The notes: generated by a model from the sequence alone, not told the origin. A stretch of DNA of 64,000 nucleotides from Candidatus Phosphoribacter hodrii (GCA_016707175.1 JADJIB010000002.1:909093-973092); one strand, 5' to 3'; positions 16,292 through 25,482 are shown, counted from the first letter of the stretch. Program-made: numbers and translations.

Positions 16292-17415
16292 GGCCGTCGA
16301 GCCCGTCGCAGGATTGCCGCCGTGCCCACCAGGGCGACGGCCGCGCTCGCGGCACCCAACGCCGCGTCCATCCGGTCGACCCGGCGACCGGCGACCGCAT
16401 GACGACCCTTGATCGACTCCAGCATGGCGCCCACGCAGGTCTCATTGTCGTATGCCGCGGCCCACCCGACCGTCCGCAGCCGCGCCGAGTCGATGACCCA
16501 CGGATAGAGCGCATGCGCCAACTCGCTGGCCGGGGCGGGCAGCACCCCGAAGCGGTGCAGACGCGCCGCCGTGCCGAGGGCGGTCGCCTCGGACAGCTGG
16601 ACCCGGCGCATCCCGGTGAGTGACTCGACCTGCTCCTGGCTCAACCAGTCTGGAGCGCCGACCGTGACGACCGGCCCGAGATCTTGCTCGCAGACGACCC
16701 GAACGCCGCTGGCCAGGTCATCGACGTGGCAGAACTGCCACGCGGGATTGGCACCCTTGACCGTCAAGAGCCGGGGTGCCTCGAAGTGTCGGGTGACGAC
16801 GGTGTCGATGCCCGGCCCGACGAGGGCCGCCGGCCTCACCACCGTGATGGACAGGCCGGGATGGACCCGACGGGCGTCCTGGATGACCTCCTCGACGGCC
16901 AACAGGTCACCGACGACGCCACCGTCACGGACCCCGTTGAGCTCCGAGTCTTCCGGGAGCGGCACCGGGTTGTCGGGCGTCGCGCCATAGACCTTGGCCG
17001 ACGTGACGACGACCAGTCGGCTCACCCCGGCTGCCGCCGCAGCGGTCACCAAGGTCTGGGCCGTGCGCACGACGAGGTCCCGGCGTTCGGTCGGGCGCAC
17101 CCGCAGGGCGCTCTGCAGATCGGTCTCGGCGGCCACCCAGACGGCGATGTCGACGTCCCGCAGCGCCCGGACCAGGGCGGGGTCGGTCGGATCGACCAGA
17201 CGCCATTCGGCCGTGGCGACCCGGCCACGGTCCCGATCGATGGCCACGGGCGGACGCCCGTCGCCGGAGGCTCGGGCTGCGCGGGCGATCGTGTCGAGGA
17301 TCCGGGCACCCGGAACGGCGGCGGCACCGACGACGGCAACGCGCGGCAAGGCACCCGCGGGGCGCACCGCCCCTGCGGAGACCTCCCGAGACCGTGGAGC
17401 CTGCCGGGAACTCAC
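16288..17415 (-). CDS. NAD-dependent epimerase/dehydratase (extended SDR)
   Basis: This 375-residue protein starts at ATG 17415. It has an N-terminal Rossmann-like start (PRVAVVGAAAVPGARIL) in which the usual TGxxGxxG glycine motif is degenerate (VVGAAAVPG), the DVDIAVWVAAETD region, the strand VVVTSAKVYGA that carries the active-site Ser/Thr, and WQFCHVDDLASGVR near the substrate-binding part. The tyrosine of the YxxxK pair is not obvious; a VEEVIQDAR helix stands where it should be. It could be a non-catalytic NAD-binding sensor or a sugar-nucleotide epimerase. A C-terminal hydrophobic run (ALGAASAAVALVGTAAIL) suggests a tail anchor. First gene of the leftward overlap chain. Confidence 0.82.
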   Translation of the reverse strand: MSSRQAPRSREVSAGAVRPAGALPRVAVVGAAAVPGARILDTIARAARASGDGRPPVAIDRDRGRVATAEWRLVDPTDPALVRALRDVDIAVWVAAETDLQSALRVRPTERRDLVVRTAQTLVTAAAAAGVSRLVVVTSAKVYGATPDNPVPLPEDSELNGVRDGGVVGDLLAVEEVIQDARRVHPGLSITVVRPAALVGPGIDTVVTRHFEAPRLLTVKGANPAWQFCHVDDLASGVRVVCEQDLGPVVTVGAPDWLSQEQVESLTGMRRVQLSEATALGTAARLHRFGVLPAPASELAHALYPWVIDSARLRTVGWAAAYDNETCVGAMLESIKGRHAVAGRRVDRMDAALGAASAAVALVGTAAILRRARRP

Positions 17416-17477
17416 GCCGCCCTCCTGTGGTTGTCTTGGGTGCCATCTTCTCAGCCCCTGCTTAGGAGCACGATTTC

Positions 17478-19010
17478 ATGTCCGAGCCGAACGACGACGC
17501 CGCAGCCGTCCCCGATGACGAGGCCTCCGTTCCGTCCGGTTCGCAGCGCCCCACGGGCGGTCCGCAGGACCGGCCCGGGGCGACCGGCGCCAACCAGCCG
17601 GGCGGCATACCTGATCTCGAACCCCTCGTGCGCGAGCTCTTCGGTCCCGACGCGACCCTTCCTCCCGAGCTGACCGAGTTGCTCGGCGCGTTGCGCGCCG
17701 ACCCCACCGGATCCCCCCTCGCCGGCATGATCCAGGCCCAGTTCCGCTCGCTCTTCGCCCCGGCCTCGACGGCCGATCGGGTCGCGACCGCGACCGACCT
17801 GGCCCGCAAGGTGGTTGCCGCCAAGGGCGACCCGTCGGTCGGGCCGGTGCAGCGCCGTGCCGTCGAGGAGGCCGTGGCGGTCGCCCGGCTCTGGCTCGAC
17901 CCGGTCACCGCGCTCGACTCCCCCACCGGACCGGCGCTGGCGCTCAGCGGCGCCGAGTGGGTGCAGGCGACGACCCCGCGCTGGTACGCCCTCGTTGAAC
18001 CGGTCTCCGACGGGGTCACGGCTGCGGCCGGGGCGGCGCTGCGAGCGCAGGTCGAGCAGTTGGGTGGGCTCTCCGGAGGTCTCGAAGGGGTTCCCGAGTT
18101 GCAGGCGTTGCTGGGAGCAATCCCCGGCGGCGCAGGCCTGGCCTCAGGTGCTGGGCTGTGGGCTCAGATCGGCCCCGCCCTCGACCACCTCTCGGCCGGA
18201 ATGTTCGGCGCCCAGCTCGGCCAGGCGGTCGGCACGCTTGCCGGTGACGTCCTCTCCGGCACCGAGGTCGGGCTCCCCCTCATGGACAGCGGGGCCGTCG
18301 CGCTGCTGCCTGAGCAGGTCTCCGAGTTCGCTCGTGGTCTGGAGGTCGACGAGGGTCAGGTCCGCCTCTACCTCGCCGTGCGTGAGGCGGCCCGGGTCCG
18401 GCTCTTCGCCGAAGTCCCTTGGCTGGCAGCTCAATTGGAGGCAGCGGTACGCGACTACGGGCGCAACGTCGCGATCGACACCGACGCGATCGAGGAGGCC
18501 GTCCGGTCCGTCGAGCTCACCGATCTGAGCAACCTGTCGGCCATGCAGGAGGCCTTCTCGCAGGCCCAGCTCTTCGGTCGACGCACGACCCCTGAGCAGG
18601 ACGCCGCCCTCATCCGCTTGGAGGCCACCCTCGCGCTCGTCGAGGGCTGGGTCGACCTCGTGACCGACCAAGCCGTCGCAGCCCACCTGCCCCAGGCTCA
18701 CGCGCTCGGCGAGGCGGTCAGGCGACGTCGCGCCGGGGGGCCCGCCCAGCGCGCCTTCGCCGGTCTGGTCGGCCTGGAGTTGCGGCCCCGACGGTTGCGG
18801 GACGCGCGCAACCTGTGGGCCGCATTGGAGGACGCCGGCGGCGTCGAGTTGCGCGATGGGTCTTGGGCTCACCCGGACCTGGCCCCCGCCGCGGCCGACC
18901 TCGACGACCCGCTGGGCTACGTCGACCGCCGTCAACACCCCGCCGCACCCGACGAGATGGACGCCGAGTTGGACCGGCTCCTGTCGGGCCAGGACCCGGA
19001 CGCGTTGTGA
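17478..19010 (+). CDS. Zincin_2 (DUF2342) family protein, possibly inactive
   Basis: This 510-residue protein starts at ATG 17478. Its first 45 residues are acidic and disordered. The core carries the family's helical blocks and the presumed metalloprotease region YLAVREAARVRLFAEVPWL at about 298-316. In homologues as I remember them this reads EAAH..RLF..VPWL, with His as a metal ligand; here that position is Arg306. The family was earlier annotated as coenzyme F420 biosynthesis-associated; a peptidase role has been assumed from the motif only. It diverges from the epimerase/PDZ/UPF0182 genes, matching the mycobacterial neighbourhood (Rv3195). The stop is coupled to the Nudix gene (GTGA). 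Confidence 0.85.
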   Translation: MSEPNDDAAAVPDDEASVPSGSQRPTGGPQDRPGATGANQPGGIPDLEPLVRELFGPDATLPPELTELLGALRADPTGSPLAGMIQAQFRSLFAPASTADRVATATDLARKVVAAKGDPSVGPVQRRAVEEAVAVARLWLDPVTALDSPTGPALALSGAEWVQATTPRWYALVEPVSDGVTAAAGAALRAQVEQLGGLSGGLEGVPELQALLGAIPGGAGLASGAGLWAQIGPALDHLSAGMFGAQLGQAVGTLAGDVLSGTEVGLPLMDSGAVALLPEQVSEFARGLEVDEGQVRLYLAVREAARVRLFAEVPWLAAQLEAAVRDYGRNVAIDTDAIEEAVRSVELTDLSNLSAMQEAFSQAQLFGRRTTPEQDAALIRLEATLALVEGWVDLVTDQAVAAHLPQAHALGEAVRRRRAGGPAQRAFAGLVGLELRPRRLRDARNLWAALEDAGGVELRDGSWAHPDLAPAAADLDDPLGYVDRRQHPAAPDEMDAELDRLLSGQDPDAL

Positions 19011-19612
19011 GCGTCGCGACGGCATACCGGCATCTGCACTCCGACGCGGTCCGTCTGCTGGCGGGGTGGACCCCGCCCGATGCCCGGCAGGAGCGCCTGC
19101 GGGCCGACTACCTCACCCACCTGGGTGCCCACCCCGACGGCGTCGCCAAGGCCGGGCCGCCTGCCCACCTCACCGCGAGCGCCCTGGTCTTCGACTCGCG
19201 GCTCGAGCGGGTCCTGCTTACCCACCATGGCAAGGCCCGGGTCTGGTTGCAGTTGGGTGGTCACCTCGAGCCCGAAGACGCCAGCCTGTATGCCGCCGCG
19301 CAACGCGAGATCCGCGAGGAGAGCGGGCTGGCCAGGGTCCACGTGATCCCGGTGATCGCGCAGTTGGACCGGCATACCCTCGTCGGAGCCTTCGGGCACT
19401 GCCGGGAGCATTTGGACGTCCGGTTCGCGGCGGTCGTGCCGGCCGGCTCGGAGGATGCCGTGTCAGCCAGCGCCGAGTCCATCGACCTGCGTTGGTGGCC
19501 CCTGGAGGCGTTGCCCGAGCCCACCAGCGCCGAGGTCGGTGCCTTGGCCAAGGCCTGCCTCGCCGTGCTGCACGCTGCGCCGTCGGTGTCCCCGGAGCCC
19601 TCGCGCACCTGA
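19007..19612 (+). CDS. Nudix hydrolase
   Basis: The start is GTG at 19007, overlapping the upstream stop as GTGA; the protein is 201 residues. The Nudix box spans GGHLEPEDASLYAAAQREIREESG, which I cite by its key parts: GGHLEP at the start and REIREESG at the end, the latter holding the metal-binding glutamates. The preceding strand (VLLTHHGKARVWLQLGGH) binds the nucleotide side. These enzymes hydrolyse nucleoside diphosphates linked to another group. The substrate is not recognisable from the sequence. Confidence 0.9.
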   Translation: MSVATAYRHLHSDAVRLLAGWTPPDARQERLRADYLTHLGAHPDGVAKAGPPAHLTASALVFDSRLERVLLTHHGKARVWLQLGGHLEPEDASLYAAAQREIREESGLARVHVIPVIAQLDRHTLVGAFGHCREHLDVRFAAVVPAGSEDAVSASAESIDLRWWPLEALPEPTSAEVGALAKACLAVLHAAPSVSPEPSRT

Positions 19613-19661
19613 TCCAAGGCCCGCACCCGTGCCGGACAGTGGTGCCGGGCCTGGGGCCGTC

Positions 19662-19711
19662 CATGAGGCCGCGACAGCTGGCGTGATCACGCCAGCTGTC
19701 GCGGCTTCATG
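19662..19711. terminator. 50-bp palindrome between convergent genes (bidirectional terminator)
   Basis: A near-perfect loopless palindrome centred on TGATCA, with 25-base arms (GCCGCGACAGCTGGCG inside) and a single mismatch. It lies between the rightward Nudix gene and the leftward SixA-like gene, where one hairpin could end both transcripts. A second weaker dyad (AGGCCCGCAC/GTGCCGGGCCT) precedes it. Confidence 0.7.
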
Positions 19712-19752
19712 AGCGGCTTCATCCCCGGGCAGCGGCGCCGTCCACCAATCGG

Positions 19753-20313
19753 TCAGCCGCGACCGATGAAGAAGGCCTCCAACTCGGCGGTTCCCTGACC
19801 CAAGTCGGCCCAGTGACCGGCATACCGCAGCACGGCGAGGCCCGTCGTCGGGAAGCCGGCTGCGAGCTCGGAATGGGCCTGCGCCGAGCCACGCCCGGCC
19901 GTGAGCGCCTCGGCGAGCATCGGCATCGTCGGGGCATGACCGACGATGACGACGGTGGCAGCGGTGCCCGCGCCTTCGACGAGAGCCTGCAGCACCCCGG
20001 TCGGTCCGCCGTGATAGATCGCCGAGTCGAAGGTGATCGCCTCCGCTCGCGCGCCGCCCGCCGCGACGTGGTCCCAGGTCTGGCGGGTGCGCACGGCCGT
20101 GGAGCAGATGACCAGGTCGGCGTCGATCTCCTGGGCTGCCAGCCACTCGCCGACGGCGTGGGCGTCCCGGCGGCCGCGGTCGGTGAGCTCCCGCTCGTGG
20201 TCGAGGACACCGAAGGTTTGCTCGGCCTTGGCATGGCGCAGGAGCAGCAGTCGCTTGGTCGCTTGGTCGCTGATCACCCCCTGAGGATGCCCGGTCCGGC
20301 CCGCGCTCGCCAC
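19753..20313 (-). CDS. SixA-like histidine phosphatase
   Basis: The longest frame starts at GTG 20313 (186 residues), two bases from the stop of the upstream gene; GTG 20277 is an alternative that would give 174 residues starting VISDQATKRLLLLRHAKA. The phosphoglycerate-mutase-like fold shows the catalytic LLLRHAKA motif, STAVRTRQTW, and the second active-site His in VIVGHAPTMPML. SixA proteins remove phosphate from phosphohistidine or small phosphoesters. The real substrate is unknown. Likely co-transcribed with the 2-hydroxyacid dehydrogenase upstream. Confidence 0.88.
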   Translation of the reverse strand: MASAGRTGHPQGVISDQATKRLLLLRHAKAEQTFGVLDHERELTDRGRRDAHAVGEWLAAQEIDADLVICSTAVRTRQTWDHVAAGGARAEAITFDSAIYHGGPTGVLQALVEGAGTAATVVIVGHAPTMPMLAEALTAGRGSAQAHSELAAGFPTTGLAVLRYAGHWADLGQGTAELEAFFIGRG

Positions 20314-20315
20314 CC

Positions 20316-21242
20316 TCAGGCCCCCGGTCCGGCGACGACGTGCAGCAGGGGTGCGCCCGCGGCATACCGGGTCAGTTGCTCACGCAACAGACGCACCATC
20401 CGCGGCCGGAAGGTGTCGCCCGCCCCGCCGACGTGCGGCGCGACGAGGACGCCCGGGGCGTGCCACAGCGGATGGTCGGGCGGGAGCGGCTCGGGGTCGG
20501 TGACGTCCAGCGCAGCCCGCAGCCGGCCCGTGGCGGTCTCGGCCAGAAGCGCGGCAGTGTCGAGCACCTGGCCGCGGGCGACGTTGACGACCAGGGCGCC
20601 GTCGGGCATCGACGCGAGGAACGCGGCATCCGCAAGCCCTCGGGTTGTGTCGGTGAGCGGCGTGAGCAGCACGACGATGTCGTGATGCGGCAGCAGCCAC
20701 GGGAGCTCGTCGAACCCGTGGACCCGCTCGACCACGTCGTCCCCGGCACGCGGACGCGAGGCCACCGCGGTGAGGCTCACCTCGAACGGCGCGAGCCGAG
20801 CGGCCAGGGCGCGCCCGATCCGCCCGTAGCCGACGATGAGCACCCGCCGGTCGCCCAACGCGGGCCAGGCACGCTGCCCGATCCACTCGCCGCGTTCCTG
20901 AGCCCGCGCGAATTCCGGTATGCCGCGTTGCGCGGCGAGCATGAGCGCGACCGCGAACTCCGCGGTGGAGGCGTCGTGGACGCCCGCGGCATTGCACAAG
21001 GTCACCCCCGACGGCAGGTGCGCCAAGACGTGGTCGTAGCCGGCGGTGAACAGCTGGACGACCTCGAGCCCCGGAAGCGCAGCCAAGCGAGCCAGCCGCT
21101 CTGTCGTGCCCATCGGCGGCACGACGACGCGCACCGACGGATCGTCGAGGTCGTCGGACAAGTCCCAGGCCCGCATGGCCAGCCCGTCCACGGGCCCCAC
21201 GTCGGTGATCCAGGACTGCCCGGGCAGGGTCACGGTTCGCAC
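20316..21242 (-). CDS. D-isomer specific 2-hydroxyacid dehydrogenase
   Basis: This 308-residue protein starts at 21242. The NAD-binding motif VLIVGYGRIGRALAARL lies at about 131-147. It is followed by the HDIVVLLTPLT block, VVNVARGQVLDTAALL with the substrate-binding Arg, DVTDPEPLPPDHPLW with the catalytic Glu, and the catalytic His in VLVAPHVGG. It reduces 2-keto acids or oxidises D-2-hydroxyacids with NAD(P). Homologues are often annotated phosphoglycerate dehydrogenase, but the short N-terminus and lack of a regulatory ACT domain argue against serine synthesis. Substrate unknown. Confidence 0.9.
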   Translation of the reverse strand: MRTVTLPGQSWITDVGPVDGLAMRAWDLSDDLDDPSVRVVVPPMGTTERLARLAALPGLEVVQLFTAGYDHVLAHLPSGVTLCNAAGVHDASTAEFAVALMLAAQRGIPEFARAQERGEWIGQRAWPALGDRRVLIVGYGRIGRALAARLAPFEVSLTAVASRPRAGDDVVERVHGFDELPWLLPHHDIVVLLTPLTDTTRGLADAAFLASMPDGALVVNVARGQVLDTAALLAETATGRLRAALDVTDPEPLPPDHPLWHAPGVLVAPHVGGAGDTFRPRMVRLLREQLTRYAAGAPLLHVVAGPGA

Positions 21243-21403
21243 GGTCCGACGCTACCGCCCGGACGCCGATGGGCCAGCCCGCGACCGGCGGGCGCGAGTG
21301 ACCCGCCGACGGTCGGTGCGGGCCCGCTGGGGGATCCGCCGACAGGCGTCGATCGTTAGGGTGAGCAGGCGGCCGCAGGGGCTGCATCCACGGGAGGGAA
21401 CCC

Positions 21404-22276
21404 ATGTCCGACATCGACCAACTGCTCACGCAGATTCCACTGGCTGCGATCGCCCAGGAACTGGGGGTCGACGAGTCCCAGGCCGCGGCATCCTCGCGCA
21501 CGGCGCTTGAGGCGCTCCTCGGCGGGCTGCAGGCCAACGCGAGCGACCCGGCGGGCGCGCTGTCCCTCGGCCAGGCGCTCGGCACCCACGACGGCAGCCT
21601 GCTCGGCGCCGACCTCGGGGACATCGACCAGGAGGACGGCTCGGCGATCGTCCACAACATCTTCGGAGGAAACACCTCCGACGTCATCGCCCAGCTCGGC
21701 GGCGTCAAGGGGTCCGGCGGCTCCGGCCTCATCGCCAAGTTGCTGCCGATCCTGGCCCCGTTCGTGCTGGCCTGGCTGGGCCAGAAGCTGCGCGGTCAGG
21801 GCGGGATGGGCGACATCCTTGGTCAGGTCCTCGGCGGAGCGGCCGGCGGCGCCGGTGGCAGTTCGTCCGGTGCGGGCGGCGGCGGTCTCGGTGACATCCT
21901 CGGTCAGGTCCTCGGCGGAGCCGCCGGCGGCGGCAGCTCGTCCGGTGCGGGCGGCGGCGGTCTCGGTGACATCCTCGGTCAGGTCCTCGGCGGCTCCGGC
22001 ACGTCGGCCGGCTCGGCTGATTCGGCCGATTCGGGTTTGGGGCTGCCCGAACAGCCCACCGGCCCCCTCATCCCGACCGACGGCAGCGACATGTCCGACG
22101 TCACCGACGGCTCGAGCAACCGCTCCACCGGCGCGCAGGACAACCCGATGGGTGGCGTGCTCGGCGACATCCTCGGTCAGGTCCTCGGCGGCGGTAGCTC
22201 GTCAGGCTCCGGGTCCAGCAGCAGCCCCAACATCACCGACATCCTCGGCGGGCTGCTCGGCGGCGGTAAGCGCTGA
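21404..22276 (+). CDS. DUF937 family glycine-rich repeat protein
   Basis: This 290-residue protein starts at ATG 21404 behind a GGGAGGG ribosome site. The N-terminal half is a DUF937 region (MSDIDQLLTQIPLAAIAQEL, then ALEALLGGLQANASD and GSAIVHNIFGG). After residue 135 it becomes Gly/Ser-rich with four copies of GDILGQVLGG, two of which lie in nearly identical 25-residue repeats, and it ends with the related NITDILGGLLGGGKR. No signal peptide is visible. DUF937 proteins are common in actinobacteria and uncharacterised; some resemble YidB. The repeated amphipathic ten-residue segment suggests self-assembly, which is inference. Confidence 0.8.
   Translation: MSDIDQLLTQIPLAAIAQELGVDESQAAASSRTALEALLGGLQANASDPAGALSLGQALGTHDGSLLGADLGDIDQEDGSAIVHNIFGGNTSDVIAQLGGVKGSGGSGLIAKLLPILAPFVLAWLGQKLRGQGGMGDILGQVLGGAAGGAGGSSSGAGGGGLGDILGQVLGGAAGGGSSSGAGGGGLGDILGQVLGGSGTSAGSADSADSGLGLPEQPTGPLIPTDGSDMSDVTDGSSNRSTGAQDNPMGGVLGDILGQVLGGGSSSGSGSSSSPNITDILGGLLGGGKR
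21818..21995 (+). repeat. 75-bp in-frame tandem repeat inside the DUF937 gene
   Basis: The DNA encoding GDILGQVLGG plus the following Gly/Ser linker is repeated with a 75-base period (25 codons). The copies at about 21862 and 21936 are nearly identical at base level, which points to recent duplication. A further, more diverged copy lies near 22163. Confidence 0.8.
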
Positions 22277-22288
22277 CCCACCACCCAC

Positions 22289-22331
22289 AGCGGGTATGCC
22301 GCGCGGCACGTCCGCGCGCGGCATACCCGCT
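22289..22331. terminator. Motif-pair hairpin between the convergent DUF937 and gatB genes
   Basis: A 17-bp perfect stem (AGCGGGTATGCCGCGCG and complement) around a 9-base loop, built from an inverted pair of GTATGCCG. It lies 13 bases after the DUF937 stop and 27 bases before the gatB stop, so it can serve both genes as a terminator. Confidence 0.7.
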
Positions 22332-22357
22332 GGTGTGTGTGGGGTGGAGCGTGCGTC

Positions 22358-23917
22358 CTAGCTGCCGACCCGCTCCATGATGAGCTCGCGGACCCGCGCG
22401 GCGTCGGCCTGACCGGCCATCGCCTTCATGACCTGACCGATGAGGGCGCCGGCGGCCTGGACCTTGCCGCTGCGGATCTTCTCGACGAGGTCGGGGTTGG
22501 CGGCGATGACCTCATCGACCGCGGCACCCAGCGCGCCGTCGTCGGACACGAGCGCCAGACCACGGGCATCGGCGACCGCACCGGGGTTGCCCTCGCCGGC
22601 GAGCACACCGTCGAGCACCTGGCGGGCCATCGAGTCGTTGAGTCGGCCGCCCTGCACGAGCGCGTCCAACTCGGCGACAGCACGCGGCGTGATGCCCATG
22701 TCGGTGAGCTCGCGGCCGTCGAGGTTGGCGCGCCGGGCGATCTCGCCCGACCACCACTTGCGAGCACCGGCCGGGGTCGCACCGGCGGCCACGGTGGCCT
22801 CGATGATCTCGATGGCACCGGCGTTGATGACGTCGCGCATCTCCAGGTCGGAGTAGCCCCACTCTCCCTGCAGCCGTCGGCGGCGCTGCACCGGCGGCTC
22901 GGGAAGGGTCGCCCGCAATGCCTCGATCGAGTCGGCCGTCGGAGCGATGGGGACCAGGTCGGGCTCGGGGAAGTAGCGGTAGTCCTCGGCGTCGGACTTC
23001 TCGCGGCCACTGGTCGTGACCCCGGTGTCCTCGTGCCAGTGCCGGGTCTCCTGCAGGATCGAACCGCCACCGGCCAGAACCGCTGCATGCCGGGTCATCT
23101 CGTAACGCACGGCCCGCTCCACCGACCGCAACGAGTTGACGTTCTTGGTCTCGGTGCGGGTGCCGAAGGGGACCTCGGCCTGCTTCTCGGGCTTCTTCTT
23201 GCGCGGGCGAAGCGAGACGTTGGCGTCACACCGAAGCGACCCCTGCTCCATCTTGACGTCGGACACGCCAAGGGCCCGCAGCAGGTCCCGCAGGGTCGCA
23301 ACGTAGGCCTTCGCCACCTCGGGCGCGCGATCACCGAAGCCGGTCAACGGCTTGGTGACGATCTCGATGAGCGGGATGCCGGCTCGGTTGTAGTCGACCA
23401 GCGAGTAGTCGGCACCGTGGATGCGCCCGGTGGCGCCGCCGACGTGCAGCGACTTGCCGGTGTCTTCCTCCATGTGGGCCCGCTCGATCTCGACCCGGTA
23501 GGCGCTGCCGTCCTCCAACTCGACGTCGAGCCACCCGTTGAAGGCGATCGGCTCGTCGTACTGGCTGGTCTGGAAGTTCTTGGGCATGTCCGGATAGAAG
23601 TAGTTCTTCCGGGCGAACCGGCTCCACGGCGCGATGGTGCAGTTGAGCGCCAGCCCGATCCGGATGGCCGACTCGACGCCCTTCTCGTTGACCACCGGCA
23701 GCGACCCCGGCAGCCCGAGACAGACCGGGCACACCTGCGAGTTGGGCTCGGCACCGAACTCGGTCGGACAACCGCAGAACATCTTGGTCGCAGTGCCCAA
23801 CTCGACGTGGACCTCCAACCCGAGCACCGGGTCGTATGCCGCGATCGTCTCGTCCCACGTCAGCACGGCCTCGGTGCCGCCGTCGAGGGCCAGGTCATCA
23901 CTCGTGTGCTCGCTCAT
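22358..23917 (-). CDS. gatB: Asp-tRNA(Asn)/Glu-tRNA(Gln) amidotransferase subunit B
   Basis: The start is ATG at 23917, overlapping the gatA stop as ATGA; the protein is 519 residues. The N-terminal cradle domain has YDPVLGLEVHVELGTATKMFCGC, with the zinc-site cysteines CGCP and CPVCLG, and PDMPKNFQTSQYDEP. The C-terminal YqeY-like tail runs from about 380 to the end. GatB binds the mischarged tRNA and phosphorylates the side chain so that GatA-derived ammonia can amidate it. The order gatC-gatA-gatB is the usual actinobacterial one, and the operon supplies Gln-tRNA(Gln) and/or Asn-tRNA(Asn). Confidence 0.96.
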   Translation of the reverse strand: MSEHTSDDLALDGGTEAVLTWDETIAAYDPVLGLEVHVELGTATKMFCGCPTEFGAEPNSQVCPVCLGLPGSLPVVNEKGVESAIRIGLALNCTIAPWSRFARKNYFYPDMPKNFQTSQYDEPIAFNGWLDVELEDGSAYRVEIERAHMEEDTGKSLHVGGATGRIHGADYSLVDYNRAGIPLIEIVTKPLTGFGDRAPEVAKAYVATLRDLLRALGVSDVKMEQGSLRCDANVSLRPRKKKPEKQAEVPFGTRTETKNVNSLRSVERAVRYEMTRHAAVLAGGGSILQETRHWHEDTGVTTSGREKSDAEDYRYFPEPDLVPIAPTADSIEALRATLPEPPVQRRRRLQGEWGYSDLEMRDVINAGAIEIIEATVAAGATPAGARKWWSGEIARRANLDGRELTDMGITPRAVAELDALVQGGRLNDSMARQVLDGVLAGEGNPGAVADARGLALVSDDGALGAAVDEVIAANPDLVEKIRSGKVQAAGALIGQVMKAMAGQADAARVRELIMERVGS

Positions 23918-25443
23918 CGAGCCACCTCCGCGCCCACGGTCGCCAAGGTTGGCGCCTTCTCCAACAAGTGCCCGCCCCACCGGCTGACGAGCTCACGCTC
24001 CAGAGCCGACCCCACGGCATACAGGCGCTCGTCCTTCGTTGCCGGGGCGAGGATCTGGAACCCGGTCGGGAGCCCGTCCTCGGTCGCGAGACCGGACGGC
24101 AGCGACATCCCCGGGATGCCGGCGAGGTTGGCCGGGATCGTCGCGACGTCGTTGAGATACATGGCCAACGGGTCGTCGAGCTTCTCGCCGATCTTGAACG
24201 CGGTCGTCGGCGCGGTCGGGGAGACGAGGACGTCGGCCACCTCGAAGGCACGGTCGAAGTCCTGAGCGATGAGGCGACGGACCTTCTGGGCCTGACCGTA
24301 GTAAGCGTCGTAGTAGCCCGACGAGAGGGCATAGGTGCCCAGGATGATCCGGCGCTTGACCTCGGCGCCGAACCCGACCTCGCGGGTGGCTGCCATGACC
24401 TGCTCGGCGCTCGGGTCATCGACTCCCTCGGGCAGGGCCCGCAGGCCATAGCGCATCGCGTCGAAGCGAGCCAGGTTGGAGGAGGCCTCGGACGGCAGGA
24501 TGAGGTAGTAGGCGGCCAGCGCGTACTGGAAGTTGGGGCAGTCGACCTCGACGACCGTTGCGCCGGCATCGACGAGCAGGGCGACCGCCTCGTTGAAGCG
24601 GGCCTGCACCCCCGCCTGGTAGCCCTCGCCGGACAGCTGCTTGACGACCCCGATCCGCATCCCGCTGACGTCAGCGCTCTGCGCCGCCCGCACGACCTCG
24701 GGCACCGGGGCGTGAATGGACGTCGAGTCGCGCGGGTCGTAACCCCCGATGACGGCGTGCAGCAGCGCGGTGTCCAGGACGGTCCGGGCGCACGGCCCGG
24801 CCTGGTCGAGGCTGGAGGCCAACGCGACGAGGCCGTAGCGCGAGACCCCGCCGTAGGTCGGCTTGGTGCCGACCGTCCCCGTCACCGACGCCGGCTGACG
24901 GATCGAGCCACCGGTGTCGGTGCCGATCGCCAACGGGGCCTGGAAGGACGCCAGCACCGACGACGAGCCGCCGCCGGAGCCGCCGGGGATGCGCTCGAGG
25001 TCCCACGGGTTGCGGCTGGGGCCATAGGCCGAGTGCTCCGTCGAGGAGCCCATCGCGAACTCGTCCATGTTGGTCTTGCCGAGGATCGGCATCCCGGCGG
25101 CCTTGAGCTTGGTCACGAGAGTCGCGTCGTACGGCGGGATCCACCCCGAGAGGATCCGGCTGCCACACGTCGTCGGCAGCCCCTCGGTCGCGACGACGTC
25201 CTTGACCGCGATCGGCACGCCGGCCATCACGTGCAGGTCCTCGTTGCGGGCGCGGGCGTCATCGACGGCCCGCGCCTGAGCCAGCACGCCGGTCTCGTCG
25301 ACGTGCAGGTAGGAGTGGACGGAGCCATCGACAGCCGCGATGCGGTCCAGGTGGGCCTGGGTGAGCTCGACGGCGCTGATCTCCCGACGGGCCAGAGAGT
25401 CGGCCATCCGGGCGGCGCTCCAGCGGGTGAGATCGTTGGTCAC
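23914..25443 (-). CDS. gatA: Asp-tRNA(Asn)/Glu-tRNA(Gln) amidotransferase subunit A
   Basis: This 509-residue protein starts at GTG 25443. The amidase-signature triad is present: Lys in PIAVKDVVATEG, the cis-Ser in PGGSGGGSSSVLAS and the nucleophilic Ser in GTDTGGSIRQPAS. GatA releases ammonia from glutamine and feeds it to GatB. The gene is separated from gatC by 87 bases that contain a motif-pair hairpin, an unusual gap in an otherwise tightly packed operon. Confidence 0.96.
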   Translation of the reverse strand: MTNDLTRWSAARMADSLARREISAVELTQAHLDRIAAVDGSVHSYLHVDETGVLAQARAVDDARARNEDLHVMAGVPIAVKDVVATEGLPTTCGSRILSGWIPPYDATLVTKLKAAGMPILGKTNMDEFAMGSSTEHSAYGPSRNPWDLERIPGGSGGGSSSVLASFQAPLAIGTDTGGSIRQPASVTGTVGTKPTYGGVSRYGLVALASSLDQAGPCARTVLDTALLHAVIGGYDPRDSTSIHAPVPEVVRAAQSADVSGMRIGVVKQLSGEGYQAGVQARFNEAVALLVDAGATVVEVDCPNFQYALAAYYLILPSEASSNLARFDAMRYGLRALPEGVDDPSAEQVMAATREVGFGAEVKRRIILGTYALSSGYYDAYYGQAQKVRRLIAQDFDRAFEVADVLVSPTAPTTAFKIGEKLDDPLAMYLNDVATIPANLAGIPGMSLPSGLATEDGLPTGFQILAPATKDERLYAVGSALERELVSRWGGHLLEKAPTLATVGAEVAR

Positions 25444-25482
25444 GGTGGTGCCTTACGTTGGGGAGCGGGTCGGGAAGCTGCG

